From NCBI GenBank assembly GCA_009823395.1, contig CM020510.1, positions 7,218,773 through 7,282,772 of the forward strand: 64,000 nt of DNA. Direction: 5' to 3'. The DNA is from Thamnaconus septentrionalis (lineage: Eukaryota; Chordata; Actinopteri; Tetraodontiformes; Monacanthidae). Positions 12,045 to 23,910 of the stretch are shown here, one piece after another. Numbering within the stretch: position 1 is the first letter of the stretch; every line of letters starts with the position of its first letter. Below the pieces are notes generated by a model. The model did no database searches. It saw only the letters and a program-made list of their open reading frames with translations, and had not been told where the DNA came from. The position numbers were made by a program, and so were the translations under genes.

Positions 12045-15000
12045 GCGTTATTCATGCAACATTCATCCTGACTGAGATCCTGCCCAGAACTCACGTCAGC
12101 GGCGCTGATCTTACTGTAAGTGACACAACCAGTCCATTTACTGCAATCATCTCTTCCTCTTGGAACCATGGCCTCCCACGGTGCCCCTGGTTCAACTCCA
12201 GAACTTCTTCTCTGTCACCCGGCCCCGACAGCATCCCGTTGGGGGAATCGGTTCTCCACGGGCCCTACGGCCGGGCGGTTTAGGTCTCGGTGGGGGCGGA
12301 GCTCGTTTCGACAATCAAATCAATGAGGTTTCCAGTTTTAATTAGATTGCGGGTTGTAGCTGTTTAGCTTTAACAAGGGGGCTTTTTTTTTTTTTTAGGG
12401 ATTTTTCCATGTAGTGTACCATAATCATGCTTTGTGCATGTTTTATTTACCATTTACTGCACAATTACACCAAGTTTCCAAAATCATATGTTCCAGTAAA
12501 GATCCAATTAAAGCCACGCGTTGGTTGGTTGGTTGGCTCTCTGGGAAGAAGAACACTCCGTCCCCCCCTCCCTCACCACTCTCATCCCCAGTAACCTCAT
12601 CCGTAGCCATTGGCTGACGGCGTACTTACACTGAAATAGAAACCGTTCCTGGGGGACACTGTGGTTAAGCTTCTGCAGCACTTTCTTCTCATCCAATAAA
12701 GCGGCGGCTGCACGACCAGGCCAATATGGATGTTTAAGTTAGCTCCTTCCCAGATGAAGACCTGGAAACGGTGCCACGGCGGATGGGATTTATTTTTTGC
12801 CAGCAAAACTGATTGTGATGGATGACGATAAAGGGAGGACAGAAAATGGGTCAACAATGGAGCAGCAGTTGGAGCCAGAGTAGTTGGGCAAAATCTGTAA
12901 AAATGAAAGGACCTTTTGTAGTTTGTTTGTTTGTTTGTTTGTGCTTTTCCTTGAACAGACCGTTGGAGCAGTTTGGTGGCATGTAGCAGAAATTAGATAT
13001 TCATGCTCTCTCTTTTCTTGTGTTTGCCTGGAATAATACGTTCTGCTCTGCTGAGTATGTTGACAGACCGGAGCCATGAAGGAATATCCCCCTTTTCTCC
13101 GAGCCTCCGCGAGGCCTCGTGTGAATTATGGGCGGAAGTGGCTTTTGTTTATAAGCCATGATGCTAAGACTAGAAGCTAATCCTCTTTATTGGAGGGTTG
13201 AGGATGCCACAGCTCAAACAAGACAATATCATCTGACATCCTTCCTGCCTCCTGCTGCTGAGGGATGGAAGGACGACCTGAAGAAGTGGATAATGAGCAC
13301 GAGCAACATTTTGCTACTGTATCACTTCATCCTTGAAAAGCCGCTAAATTATCACAGCAACAACCTAAAACTGAGAGGAAAAAAATGACCTCAGGAAACA
13401 TCAGTACTTTTTATTTTAGTCAGCATAATTGAATGCAGATTTTTCCTCCATTGTCTTGGGTCAGTGGGTGGGTGGGTGGTCACTTCAGGCTGAGATTTTT
13501 CTGCCACATTCTTTCTGACTCCTCGTCCTTTGGCCTCTTTGAGCCGATTCCATCTAGTCATCACCTTTTAGCACCCAGCGAGACAGTCATTCGCGGCCGA
13601 TTGTACCAGTGTCACAGTGACTCGCAGCCAGCCGGTGGACCCACATGTAATTGGTCATTATGTGCCATGAACGCTGGGAGGGCTGAGATCGAGTGGGAAG
13701 GAAAGATTGTCCAAGAAGACTTGAAACCTTAGGTTGAAGCATATTTTCCGCAGATGTGCAGAAATGGTGCAAAAAAAAAAAAAATCCAACTATCTTTGTA
13801 CATGTATATTAAATGATGTTTACAGTTAAAGCCAAAAGTCAAAAATAAATTTCATGATTTAATTATAGATTTGCAGAGGCAGGGGCTCACAGGTGTATCA
13901 ACATGAGGGACCTCTTGAGCACCGCGAGCCTCCATTTGATGCGTCTATCAAAAATATAAACTGTAGCAGATTTTTATGGAAGTAAATAAAGCTCTGTGGA
14001 ACAGGAGACACCTGATGTATCACAGCGAGAAGGTTTTTCCGTTGTTTATAATCCACAGTCGGCAATGAAAACCAGGTACAAACAGAGAGAAAATGTAAAA
14101 GAGGGACCAGAGTGGAATAAAATGTTGCTGCTCGGGAGCGAGGTGGAGGTGTGTCCTTTCCCAGAAGGCCTTTCTGGTTGCACTTCTCAGAATAAAGAAA
14201 CAACGAGGAAATGAGCAGCTCTCCCCCAGATTTTTTCCCCCTCCTGACGGAAGGTCCAAAGAATGCGGCTTTTCTACGCAGCTCCCAGGTAACTGCGCAC
14301 ACTTTATTACGAGGAGTAAATAAAGTTAATAAACCCCAACCGGCGAAATCATTACCTCACCGGCTTCCTCCCGCTTCTGCTCAACGTCTCTCTCATTCCC
14401 TCTGCCACGTGACCGCAGCCTCTAAAACAATGCAGAGGGCCAAAGTTACGCAACCCAACCAAACCACCTGGTGATGTGAGTCACAACGGACTGTTTGCCC
14501 AGAACTTGATGCGATTTATGCATCACACATCTCCTGTGCACCTCTGCGAAAAGTATTGTGTTTTTCTTTTTTCTTTTTTCCCAGCAAGCACATCTCAGAA
14601 AACCACAAACAGGTTGAATACGAGGCAGCGAGAGGGCCATGGACTGCTGGGATCCCTCGCCCCCGTCCCGCCTCTTCCTGCTTTTCCAGACGGAGCTATT
14701 TATCGTCCCAACGTCCGTTCCCGTAGGGAACTTTTGCGCTTTCAGCAACAGATGCAAGCGGGCAGGGGGGCGGTGAGAAAACGTGGAAGAAAGTGGATGG
14801 AAACGCGGATTAATGTCGGGCCAAATCCCGGCGGATTGTGAGAATTACGGCAGTTTGCGCGACTAAGTGCCCTCGGGGAAAGAAAATTCACATCATTGTT
14901 CTATATATTGAGGTCAGTCAGAGCCTGTGTTATTTTTACCGCTGCGGCTGCAGCCAGATGGTAAATGTGCGACTGATCATCATGTTGTGCGTTGGAGTGC

Positions 15001-16362
15001 AGCCATTTTACAGGCGGCCATTCCCGTAAATATTAGGGTGTATTTGTTACTTTAGCTGCTGGAGAAAAGAAAACTTTTGTTATTTTTGTTTTAAATGTGC
15101 GTATGAATATTCAAATAATAGTAACACGAGTCAAAATGTTATTGTTAGAACACAAACCCTGAGGAGAAATTTGGTAACTTGTTTCTTTGACATATGTGAT
15201 GAGACATTCAGAGCGTACCGCTGACTTTTGTTGTTGTGGCAGGTGGGAAAATGTGCAAAAACGCAGCGTCCCACTGATCTCAAGCGTGTTTCGAAATCTG
15301 TGCATAGGAATACTGAAATAAAGGGAGAGGCCAACACAATTGTGCGTCACGTCAACAGTGTGGGAACATTAAAGTGAAAAAGTTGGCCGTCCCCTCTGAT
15401 TAGCTACATCCCGGCCTCCCTCTTCGTCCCCCTCTGGACGGGAACAGCGTGTTCACAGCAGCCTGTCATGATGTCATCCGCTTCCCACAATTCCCACAGA
15501 TATTTATACGTCCAGCATTGTGCATTTGTGGAGTCACACCGCGCAGCTCTTTTCTCGCCTTGATTACGCCCCGTAGCACTGGCTGATAAGCAGCAAAGAC
15601 GTTGAAAGCTGGACAGGCCCCCAAAATTTGAGATGTGATGCAAACATTTGTGTTGTTCGTTGCCCAAAACTGAAGGTTAGAGCACGCTGGGGACCGACTG
15701 ACTCGTGCCATACATCAAATGTCAGGCTTTGTGGTCGGGATGTTATCACCGTGACACATTTTGGCAGAATTATCTGGGCATTTTAAAACAGAAATGTGTC
15801 AAAATTCAAAAAGCAATGTGACAGAAAGGGATCCCAGGTATTTTCTCATGGCTGCAGTGTCCAGTCGCTGCTCCGAGGCATCAGGCAGGGCAGATATGTC
15901 CAGGCCCTGTGTGTGTATCTGTGTCTGTTTGTGTGTTGCCTGCACACGGCCTCGCACTGATCGGCAGTTATGATTGGTCGCCCCGGTCGATAGTCCAGGG
16001 TGTATTGCCCGGCTAATCCCTTCGTCATAGGACGGATTTAAAAGTCATTACAAGTTTTTCAGCGATTTCCATCTCATCACATAGGAAGGCCTTCGATCAA
16101 TCAATGCTGTGTGTGTGTGTGCGTGTGCGTGTGTGTGTCTTCAAACGGTCACACACAGCCCTCCATATCCCGGCGCCCGGGATCAATGACGGATGGCCAG
16201 CGAATGTTGGAAGTGTTGAAATCTTGGACACACATACACAAACTGCGCTACCATACACAACTGTGTACATCCATCCATCAGTGGCTATGAATAATTCATG
16301 CGCACACGTTTTGCGCCTGCAGATTTGCATTTCATACAGACATGCTTGCATAGGGCTCAGGG

Positions 16363-16370
<8 letters not shown>

Positions 16371-16408
<38 letters not shown>
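16371..16408 (+). repeat. (TG)19 microsatellite
   Basis: Perfect TG repeat; a shorter interrupted TG run lies at 16108-16138. Confidence 0.95.
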
Positions 16409-16411
<3 letters not shown>

Positions 16412-16523
16412 ATGTGGGCACACACAACACCGCCAAGGAACAAAAACAGATCTATACATTGAAATGTGATGTTCAATGTTATTTTGTCTGTTAGAAATGG
16501 GAAAAGAATTTTTTCCATGTGTT

Positions 16524-16574
<51 letters not shown>
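16524..16574 (+). repeat. (TA)n(TG)n compound microsatellite
   Basis: A short TA run passes directly into about 19 TG units. Confidence 0.95.
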
Positions 16575-16575
<1 letters not shown>

Positions 16576-17239
16576 CATATTCCCTGTAAAAAAGCAACAT
16601 AATGTGCCTGCCTGGATGGATTTTCCTCTGTTTTATGTTTTAACTCTCCAGTCGCATGTTCTCTCACACGCAGAGCTCACCTTTGCACCTTTGAGACGTT
16701 TCATTCTATGTATTTCAGTGGTCAAATTGCAAAATTATTAGGAACACGTGACCCTAACACTGAGCGACATAAATGTAACGCTAATAAACCAGTTGAAATG
16801 TCGGGGCATAAGTTATTACATCTAAATAAAAAAGAAAGGAGAGGAAAGTGACCGGAGGTTCCTTGCATATGGTGCAGGATTCCCTCTGCTTTACATTTCC
16901 CTGGAAACAACATCAACAGGGAACATATAACGACATATTTGTCACCGTGTCATGCAGTATTCACCCAGGATTGTTCTTTCTAAATCTGTAGCAATAACCA
17001 TCTCAGGCTCAGGGAGTCCCTGCATACAAATGTTATATGCATACATACATACATACAGACGATACTGTGTGCTGTGTAAAGAGCACAATATGCATAGTAA
17101 CAACTGTGACTCCAACGTGGACACCGATCCTATCGCTCATCACCAACAGTCGCTGCAAACACTGAAACACTGAGACATGATTTTCACCTGAATGAAAAAT
17201 ATCTGTTGTTGTTTTTTTGTTTTTTTTTGTCTCGCACAA

Positions 17240-17660
17240 ATTACCCAGACGTGGATTAGAGAGCGGAGAGCGAGCGTGTGGGTGCTGCAGAGTCTCGGTG
17301 CGCTCGCGCCGTCTGTCTACTCATCGGAAAGCTCCCTCATGCAGGCAACTCTCATGCCGTGCCAGCGTTGATGTCATAAGTGGCCCCATTTCTCCGCCTC
17401 CGATTGGTCGGCCGGGTGTGACACGGCTTCTCTTCCTGCTCTGACATACAGTGAGCAGCTCCACGTCACTGTAGTAAGTGGTCTGATCTCTCTCCTCTCA
17501 ACCCCCCCACCACCACCACCACCTCACTTTGCTTTTTCAGTCATCTGTTTCAGCCCTTTGCTCCTCTTTTGACTGGTACTGCGAGAGAGAGAGAGAGGTG
17601 GGGATGGAGCGGGGGTCAGCCATTTGCTGATTGGCTCACACCAAGCGAGCCAGTGATGCT
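17240..17660. promoter_or_regulatory. Possible orphan promoter or enhancer
   Basis: A moderately CpG-rich stretch with two inverted CCAAT boxes (CCGATTGGTCGG near 17400, CTGATTGGCTCA near 17627), a CACGTCAC site near 17461 and a GA repeat. No coding exon follows on either strand. Support is weak. Confidence 0.2.
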
Positions 17661-17703
17661 GTGCAGCTGTCGAAAACAGTAGCAGAGTAGTGAGGCTGAG
17701 TCA

Positions 17704-17728
17704 TGTGTGTGTGTGTGTGTGTGTGTGT
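17704..17728 (+). repeat. (TG)12 microsatellite
   Basis: Perfect TG repeat. Confidence 0.95.
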
Positions 17729-18412
17729 ACAGTTATTTCCTTTTATTTAATCAGACTTGTGATCACAAACTCAGCTGTGTTTGCTCTACGATGAAGTTGT
17801 GCTCTTGCTCAGTCAATCTCAGTCCTGCATGCTTTACATTAAACCTTTAAATCTGATCCCGAAATAGGTTAATGTATCCTTTCATGTACTTTTTTTGTAT
17901 TTATTTATTTTTTTAAATCGATCCTCAGTAATGGAGTGTCTTTCCTGGTGCGTAATGATTAACTGCAGAATGCCAGAATATCCAGTGCTGAGATTATGAC
18001 GTTATAAATGGAGAGCACTGGATTATGGCAAAACAAAACTTTGCTTTCTATAAATATACCTTGGAGATATTTAATCTGCTGTCGTCCACTTTGGCCATCT
18101 GAGAGGTTAATACAGGATTTAGGGTTTGCTTTTTGTTTTGTTTTTTAAACAAATGGGCTAAAGATATCCTGTATGTGCAGTCACAAAAAAAAAAAAGATT
18201 TCTGCTATTGAGAGAATTATTTTTATTTTTTTGATTCAATCTCATCGCAGAACAGTCTCTTTTTATGCAGCGGTACAAACGCATTAGTCAGTCAGTGACA
18301 GTGAGGAGCTCTCATTAGTCGGCCATTCGGCTAAAGTTAGCAAGCACTTAGCTAACGTTTCTTTCTTTTTTTCCAGCCACGCGTCTTCGTTTTTAGTGCT
18401 GCTATAGAACTA

Positions 18413-18647
18413 GTAAGTAAGTAAGTAAGAGTCTGTTTATATAGCACCCCACACAAAGTGCTTCACAGCAAATAATAATCATAAATGCAATTTTTTTTAA
18501 AAATTAAAGAAATAATAAAGAATACAAGTGCAAACATATAAAGACAGGGGATACAGACAACAATTTAAAATGCAGGCTAAAACTACCAGGGGCCCTGAAA
18601 TATCTAAAAAGCTTTCTCAAAAATCGCTGAACAAAAAAAAATAAACA
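18413..18647 (-). mobile_element. 5'-truncated retroelement tail with 20-bp target duplication
   Basis: The insert is flanked by identical 20-bp copies beginning TTAGTGCTGC (18393-18412 and 18648-18667). On the minus strand it ends with AAGCACTTTGTGTGGGGTGC, then TATATAAACAGACTC and a CTTA microsatellite tail. That resembles 3' ends of L2/RTE-type fish LINEs or SINEs using them. The flanking duplications show retrotransposition; the exact family is uncertain. Confidence 0.8.
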
Positions 18648-18973
18648 TTAGTGCTGCTATAGAACTATTGTGTTTTCACCGGCTGCACAAACACTAATCC
18701 ATCATGACATTCTGCGCTCCGTCTCCCACAAAAACACGTTTTCCTTGTGTGGGATTATGACTTTGGAGAGTCAGGGGACTCGGGTGCACGGTTGGCAGGC
18801 CGTTTTTTCAGCCTTCGGGATGAGGAATCGATTGCCTTTGGGAAAAGGAACACACAGGGAGTAAATGCTTGTGTTTGTGTTTTCCTAACCTGAGAAACTG
18901 TTCCTCACTTCTTCCAGGTGCCCAGAGGAAGTCCAGCCAACTGGACCACGGCAAAACTAACATATTGATCACG

Positions 18974-19013
<40 letters not shown>
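18974..19013 (+). repeat. (GT)n microsatellite with one T interruption
   Basis: GT repeat broken once by TTT near 18988. Confidence 0.93.
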
Positions 19014-19014
<1 letters not shown>

Positions 19015-19094
19015 AATCTTTTTTTTTCACTCTAGCCAGTCATGTGTTTAATTATTTAAGGACTCTATAGCTCTATAGGTATCTGGTGAACTAC

Positions 19095-19126
19095 ATATTT
19101 AGCCCCCTGTTTACAGCCTGCTCTGC
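19095..19126 (-). mobile_element. Short relic of the TTAAAGG-type MITE family
   Basis: Only the landmark ATTTAGCCCCCTGTTTACAG plus a few bases is recognisable; the surroundings show no termini. Confidence 0.3.
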
Positions 19127-20951
19127 TGGGCCTCCCATATGACCGGTGAAGGTGAAGATGAAATGCAAATCTACATGCGTGAAGACACACAGAAGAAGTA
19201 ACGGATGAACCTCTGGCGAGCTCACTGGAGGTGCTGTGTGGATTTTGCAACAATGTGGGACCTTTAAATTGAGCTGTGTGCAACCCCTGGCTGCTAATTT
19301 CACCGCTCCAAGTTCTCCTGCTGTGCGTGATTGAATCATCTGGCCTGGCTCAGTGCTGGGTTTATTCATTTATTAATTTACCCCCCCTGACATTAGTTTG
19401 CTTCAGCGGACTCTCACATGGCTGATGTCACGGACGTGTGTGCGTGTGTGTTTGTGTGCGTGCGTGTTTGTGTGGTGGGGGGAAGCCGACGCTGCCGGTG
19501 CATCTTGCGTGTGTGTGAGTGCCGGGGAAGTTACATGGTAGATGCATTTTCATGCGGGTCCTGCTTTAGCATTCATGCATATGTGAGCGAGCGATTGCAT
19601 GGCACAAGATGAGGACATGCACGAGAGAAGAGCTGCAGGCCCGCATGCAAGATCACATTTTTCTTGTTTTATTCATTAAAACTTATACACCGCCCTTTGG
19701 CTTAACCAATTTGTTGAGGTCAATATTAATAAGTGGACGGTTGTGGACTGGAGAGCTGCTGTCTGACCGTTTGGCAGCTGCTGTTAAAGATTCAAGCCGG
19801 AATTTAAGAATTAAGAGACGCACAAAATATGAATGAGCTGAATGTGTGTTGGGGGAGACAGAAGGAGGTGGAGGTGGAGGACAGCAGGAGTAAACATCAT
19901 TATATCTGTTTGTTCTTTATTACTTTCAGAACTTTTTTTTTCCAGTGAGTTTACAGTTTCTGCTTCGTCTACAGTAAAAAATAATGAGCTGCCCGAAGGC
20001 TTCTGTTACTACCAGGAGGGGGAAAAAGAATGCTGTGCTTCTCCTTGAAATGGAAAGTAAATAAGTTTCCAATATGATAGAAAAAGACAAGGCGGTATTA
20101 GTGCAGAGCTGATTGTTCCACACTCACACTCAGGCTGTCAGGGTTGTAGATCTGTGTTGCCTTTGTGAGATGTTCTGGCTCCAGTTGTCCAGATTGCACT
20201 GGTTGGTTTCACCTGTGTCTGGTTTGCCCTTGTGCACCAGCTGTCTTGCATTACTTCCTGATTGTGAGAGACTGGTTTGGTTGTGGATTTTTCTCCGCTC
20301 CCTCCCTGCCTGTCTGCATGGTTTTCCTGATTACTGCCTGCTTTTTTGCATGACCTTTGCACAATTTTGTTTCTTCCATGTCTTGCTCCTTGCTCACTGC
20401 GCACGCACACGCACACGCACACACGGCCTAAAAAAAGACACGGTGTTAGAGTCGCCTTTATTCAAAACCACAGGGACTTGAAAAGAACGGCCGAGTGTCT
20501 GATTGTGTTTCACACTTAATTAGACGGCGTCTTGCTGATCAGGCGGCCGCTCTTTCTTTCTGCGCAGCCTCCACTCGGAGACTCATCCGAGCTCGCGGTG
20601 GCCTTTCCTCAGGTCGGAGGACGCCAACCCCACAAAATGTCACTGCATTAAGCTTTCGCTATTCTCAAAGCACACACACAAAAAATCCATCTGTATAAGG
20701 GAAGCAAGATGTGTGACAGCTAAAAATTACATTATCCTTGCAGACGGCTCAGATGGTATAATGAAGGAAGGGTGCAGCTCGATGGATCTACTTTCAAGTA
20801 GAAGCTGTATTGTCGCCTTTTAACTATTCTTGGCTATTCCAAGTCACGTATATATTTTCTCACACCAGAAAATACATCGCGTTCGTGGCAGTTGGATTGA
20901 AAAAAAACAAACGCTGCACTTGACTGCCAGCAGATATGTTTTGATGGTACT

Positions 20952-20970
20952 CCACCACGAGATGGCAGTA
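20952..20970 (+). promoter_or_regulatory. CTCF-like motif, plus strand
   Basis: CCACCACGAGATGGCAGTA matches the CTCF consensus at 17 of 19 positions. It lies alone in the pde3a-abhd15 interval. Confidence 0.4.
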
Positions 20971-21394
20971 GAGGGTTAAACAAAAGACTCAATGGAAGCC
21001 ACGATTCATTCAAACCCCGAGTGCAAATTTTTAAAAAAAACCAAACCTGGCAGCAATCTTCCACAAATGATCAGCCGATCATATCAAACATTTTCTCTGC
21101 GCTTCTCCCAAAGTAGGCGGCCTGTCTGAACGTGTGCCAATATCTCAGTTTCTGCAACTTCAGTCGCCGCTTCTCACACGCAGAAAGCGTTTCAGAGACT
21201 TTCAATTTTCTAGTCAATTACAATAGTGCACCTGAATGTAGTGCATTCTGAACTTCTTATTCCCTTTCAATCAGTCCTCTATCTTTTTTTTTTTTTTTTT
21301 TTTAAGGATTATCCCAGTCAGATACAAAGGCAAAAAAAAAAATCCTTGACACACAAACACACATTAGAGCGGAAGGGACAGAACGTCTGAACCA

Positions 21395-21454
21395 CGCACC
21401 CACCCACCCACACACACACACACACACACCCACACACACACACACACACACACA
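21395..21454 (+). repeat. (CCCA)n/(CA)n compound microsatellite
   Basis: CCCA units are followed by CA units with one CCC interruption. Confidence 0.93.
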
Positions 21455-22668
21455 CCCCAGATAGATGGCTCTGATAGCTCCAATAATTGCACGGCAATCT
21501 TCATGCAGCCTTTCTCCGTCACGGTGGAGGCAGGTGGCACATACACACACTCTAAGCTTCTAATTGCTTGTTTAGCTGCAGATGGACGTCCCCTCCGCCT
21601 CACCCACCGCCTCACCCTCTCCCCCCTCTTACTCCACCTGGTCCCTCAGCGCCCCCCCTCACCTGCTCTCACTCATGCCCAGGGACACTAATGAAGTTAA
21701 GCGAGGCCTCGTTCGGGCTCTTAAAAGCTCCGGCAGCCGCCCTGATGGCGCGGCCAAAGTGCTTCCCGCTGCTTCCCCCCTTTGCTTTGTGCTGCCTCGG
21801 TAAACAGCCTGTCGCTCCACATTAGCCCGCCGTCGAATGCGCTGGCCGGGCTGCTCGCCGGGCTGCTCACCGGGCGATGTTTCTGTGTTTTTTTGGCTTT
21901 GTTTCCTTTTTTTTACTTGGACTTTATACTTGATAATTAATGGCCTCCTCTTCCTGGTGTGGCGCGAGGTGCCCTCGCATGTGCAGTGTGGCGTCACCGT
22001 CACTGCTGCACACAGTGACGCTGGTCATGTTTGTGGTCATCAGTGGCAGAAATAAAACCTTTATCTTCTTTTAAAAGCCCAGAGTTTTCTTCTGTTTTGC
22101 GGCTTGCGTGCCTTAGATCAGACTTTTTCACAAAGCCGTTGCCATTTCTTGTGCAAATATGAGGCACAAAGGCAAAACTAAATGCGTAACCAATCGTGAG
22201 CAGCCACTCGTGCTGGGAGTTCATGCAGCTGCAGGCCCGCCAGACTTGAATATACGCTTTCATCTGCGCTGGCTTGTTAGAAAAAAAAAAAAAAAAAATC
22301 AAACTGTTGTGAGGAATCAGATAAAAGACTCACTCGTGCTCTGACGGGTTCAAAAAAAGTGTCTCAGCCTCAAACTGCTGATTAAACAGTACTGCTGCTC
22401 GTTCTTCTGGATCACATATCACTTTATGAAAAGATGATTATGTTTTTTTTTTGCCACCGCGCCACACCCTCCCTCCCCCATCCACCACCCCCGAAGCCCA
22501 AGAGAGGCTACTAATGGGTGTCAGACTGGAGAACCCATTAGTTCGCACATTCTATGGCCCATAGTTCCACCTACCTGCCCTCCTTATCACCTCGGCCAGT
22601 GGGAGGAAGTCTGGGCCATTGCCTCTGGCACATATATGAACCTCTTAGTCAACTATAGCTTTTTTTCC

Positions 22669-22702
22669 CAGTTCATTACCTCCAATGGCAGGTAATGAAC
22701 TG
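22669..22702. repeat. Perfect 13-bp inverted repeat, 8-base loop
   Basis: CAGTTCATTACCT and AGGTAATGAACTG pair perfectly around CCAATGGC. It may be a chance hairpin or a small element remnant. Confidence 0.8.
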
Positions 22703-23811
22703 AGGCACAAAGTGACCGGCACTGAACCATAAAGATTCACCTTTGTAACTGCTCCAAACACCCCTCAAAAAAAAGAAGAAAAAAAAAGCCAGAAACATAA
22801 TTTACTCCACGAACCTGCACAGACATTGTTTATTCTTGATGATGGATCGTGCAAAATTAGCCGATGCCGCGGCCATTTTCCTGCGAGATGCAGTGAGGGA
22901 AAGCATCTCAGTCCTATTAGATCCTCGTCTACAACATCAACAGACAGCAGAAAAAATATTTCGGCTATGCACAGGTATCACATGACTTGTGAGGCAGCTT
23001 TACGCAAAAGCAATGCCAGAGGGACATTTTTTGGATCTATTTTGATTCATCTGATGTGTCGGCCTGGGAACGACGCTGCTCTCATTGGCACGTTGGACCA
23101 ACTGGATGGTAGTTTGGAGATCCATCTGCCGGGCAAGGTTGGCACTTTGCTCAGCATCCTCTATGAATTACATCTGTGACAAGATCGTATTTAAAAAAAA
23201 AAAAAAAAAAAAAAAATTGCTCACATCAGCTTGTTAGTTATGTAGCGTCAGGCTCAAAACCAAAACTCTTAGCACTCTGTCTCTCCTTAAACCTTTTTGG
23301 AGGGCCACTAGGTTTGTGTTTGCACTACGCACGTGCCCAAACACTTTATATAAATGTCACGTGTGTGCATATGTGTGTGTTGCTTTCGGCCACTTGTAAG
23401 CAACCTTTAAATTTGACCTTCCAGCTTCACAGGAACGAAAAAAAGAAGTGTTTCTGTTTCGGAGGGGGTAACTCAGTTTGAGCCAAAGTAAATAAATGTG
23501 CATTTGTTTGGTTTTTGGCACACACGCTGGTTATTAATGAGCAGCTGTCTCTGAGATCAGGAGCCCATGAATATGACTTCTGACTGGTGTTGTCTCAGTG
23601 GTAATAATTATATGGGTTCATGGACTGTGTGTTTTACTATTGATGAACGTTCTTTGTTTCTCACATTTTTTTTCTTTTCTGTTTTTACCCGCTGCAGTGT
23701 CTCCACATTCAAACTCATTACAGCTGATTTTACTTTTTAAATCGAAACACTAAACAGGCACTGAGTGAAATTTAATAAAAATATTCCATGACGATCATCA
23801 CTTTTTCAGCC

Positions 23812-23910
23812 CAGCCTCCAGTGGAGCAGCCTCAAACAATTATTCCTGTAGTAAAAGTCCATAAATCTCCAGATTATGTGGCATATTTAGAAAACACTTG
23901 TTCCCACAAG
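23812..23910 (-). mobile_element. Decayed TTAAAGG-type MITE fragment
   Basis: The segment CCAGTGGAGCAGCCTCAAAC..AATTATTCC followed by AGATTATGTGGCATATTTAG parallels the right-end side of the copy at 50950-51540. It is short and diverged. Confidence 0.35.

Larger units (their letters stand above)
12041..18392. other. Intergenic, pde3a to abhd15, part 2
   Basis: No gene found. Small tetranucleotide runs occur: TTGG (about 12520-12538), TTTG (12920-12943) and ATAC (about 17037-17056). The other contents are listed as separate features. Confidence 0.5.

Noticed and set aside
22826..23179. 117-codon open frame on the plus strand
   Set aside because: No domain or exon signals; it ends beside a poly-A tract and looks like a chance frame.
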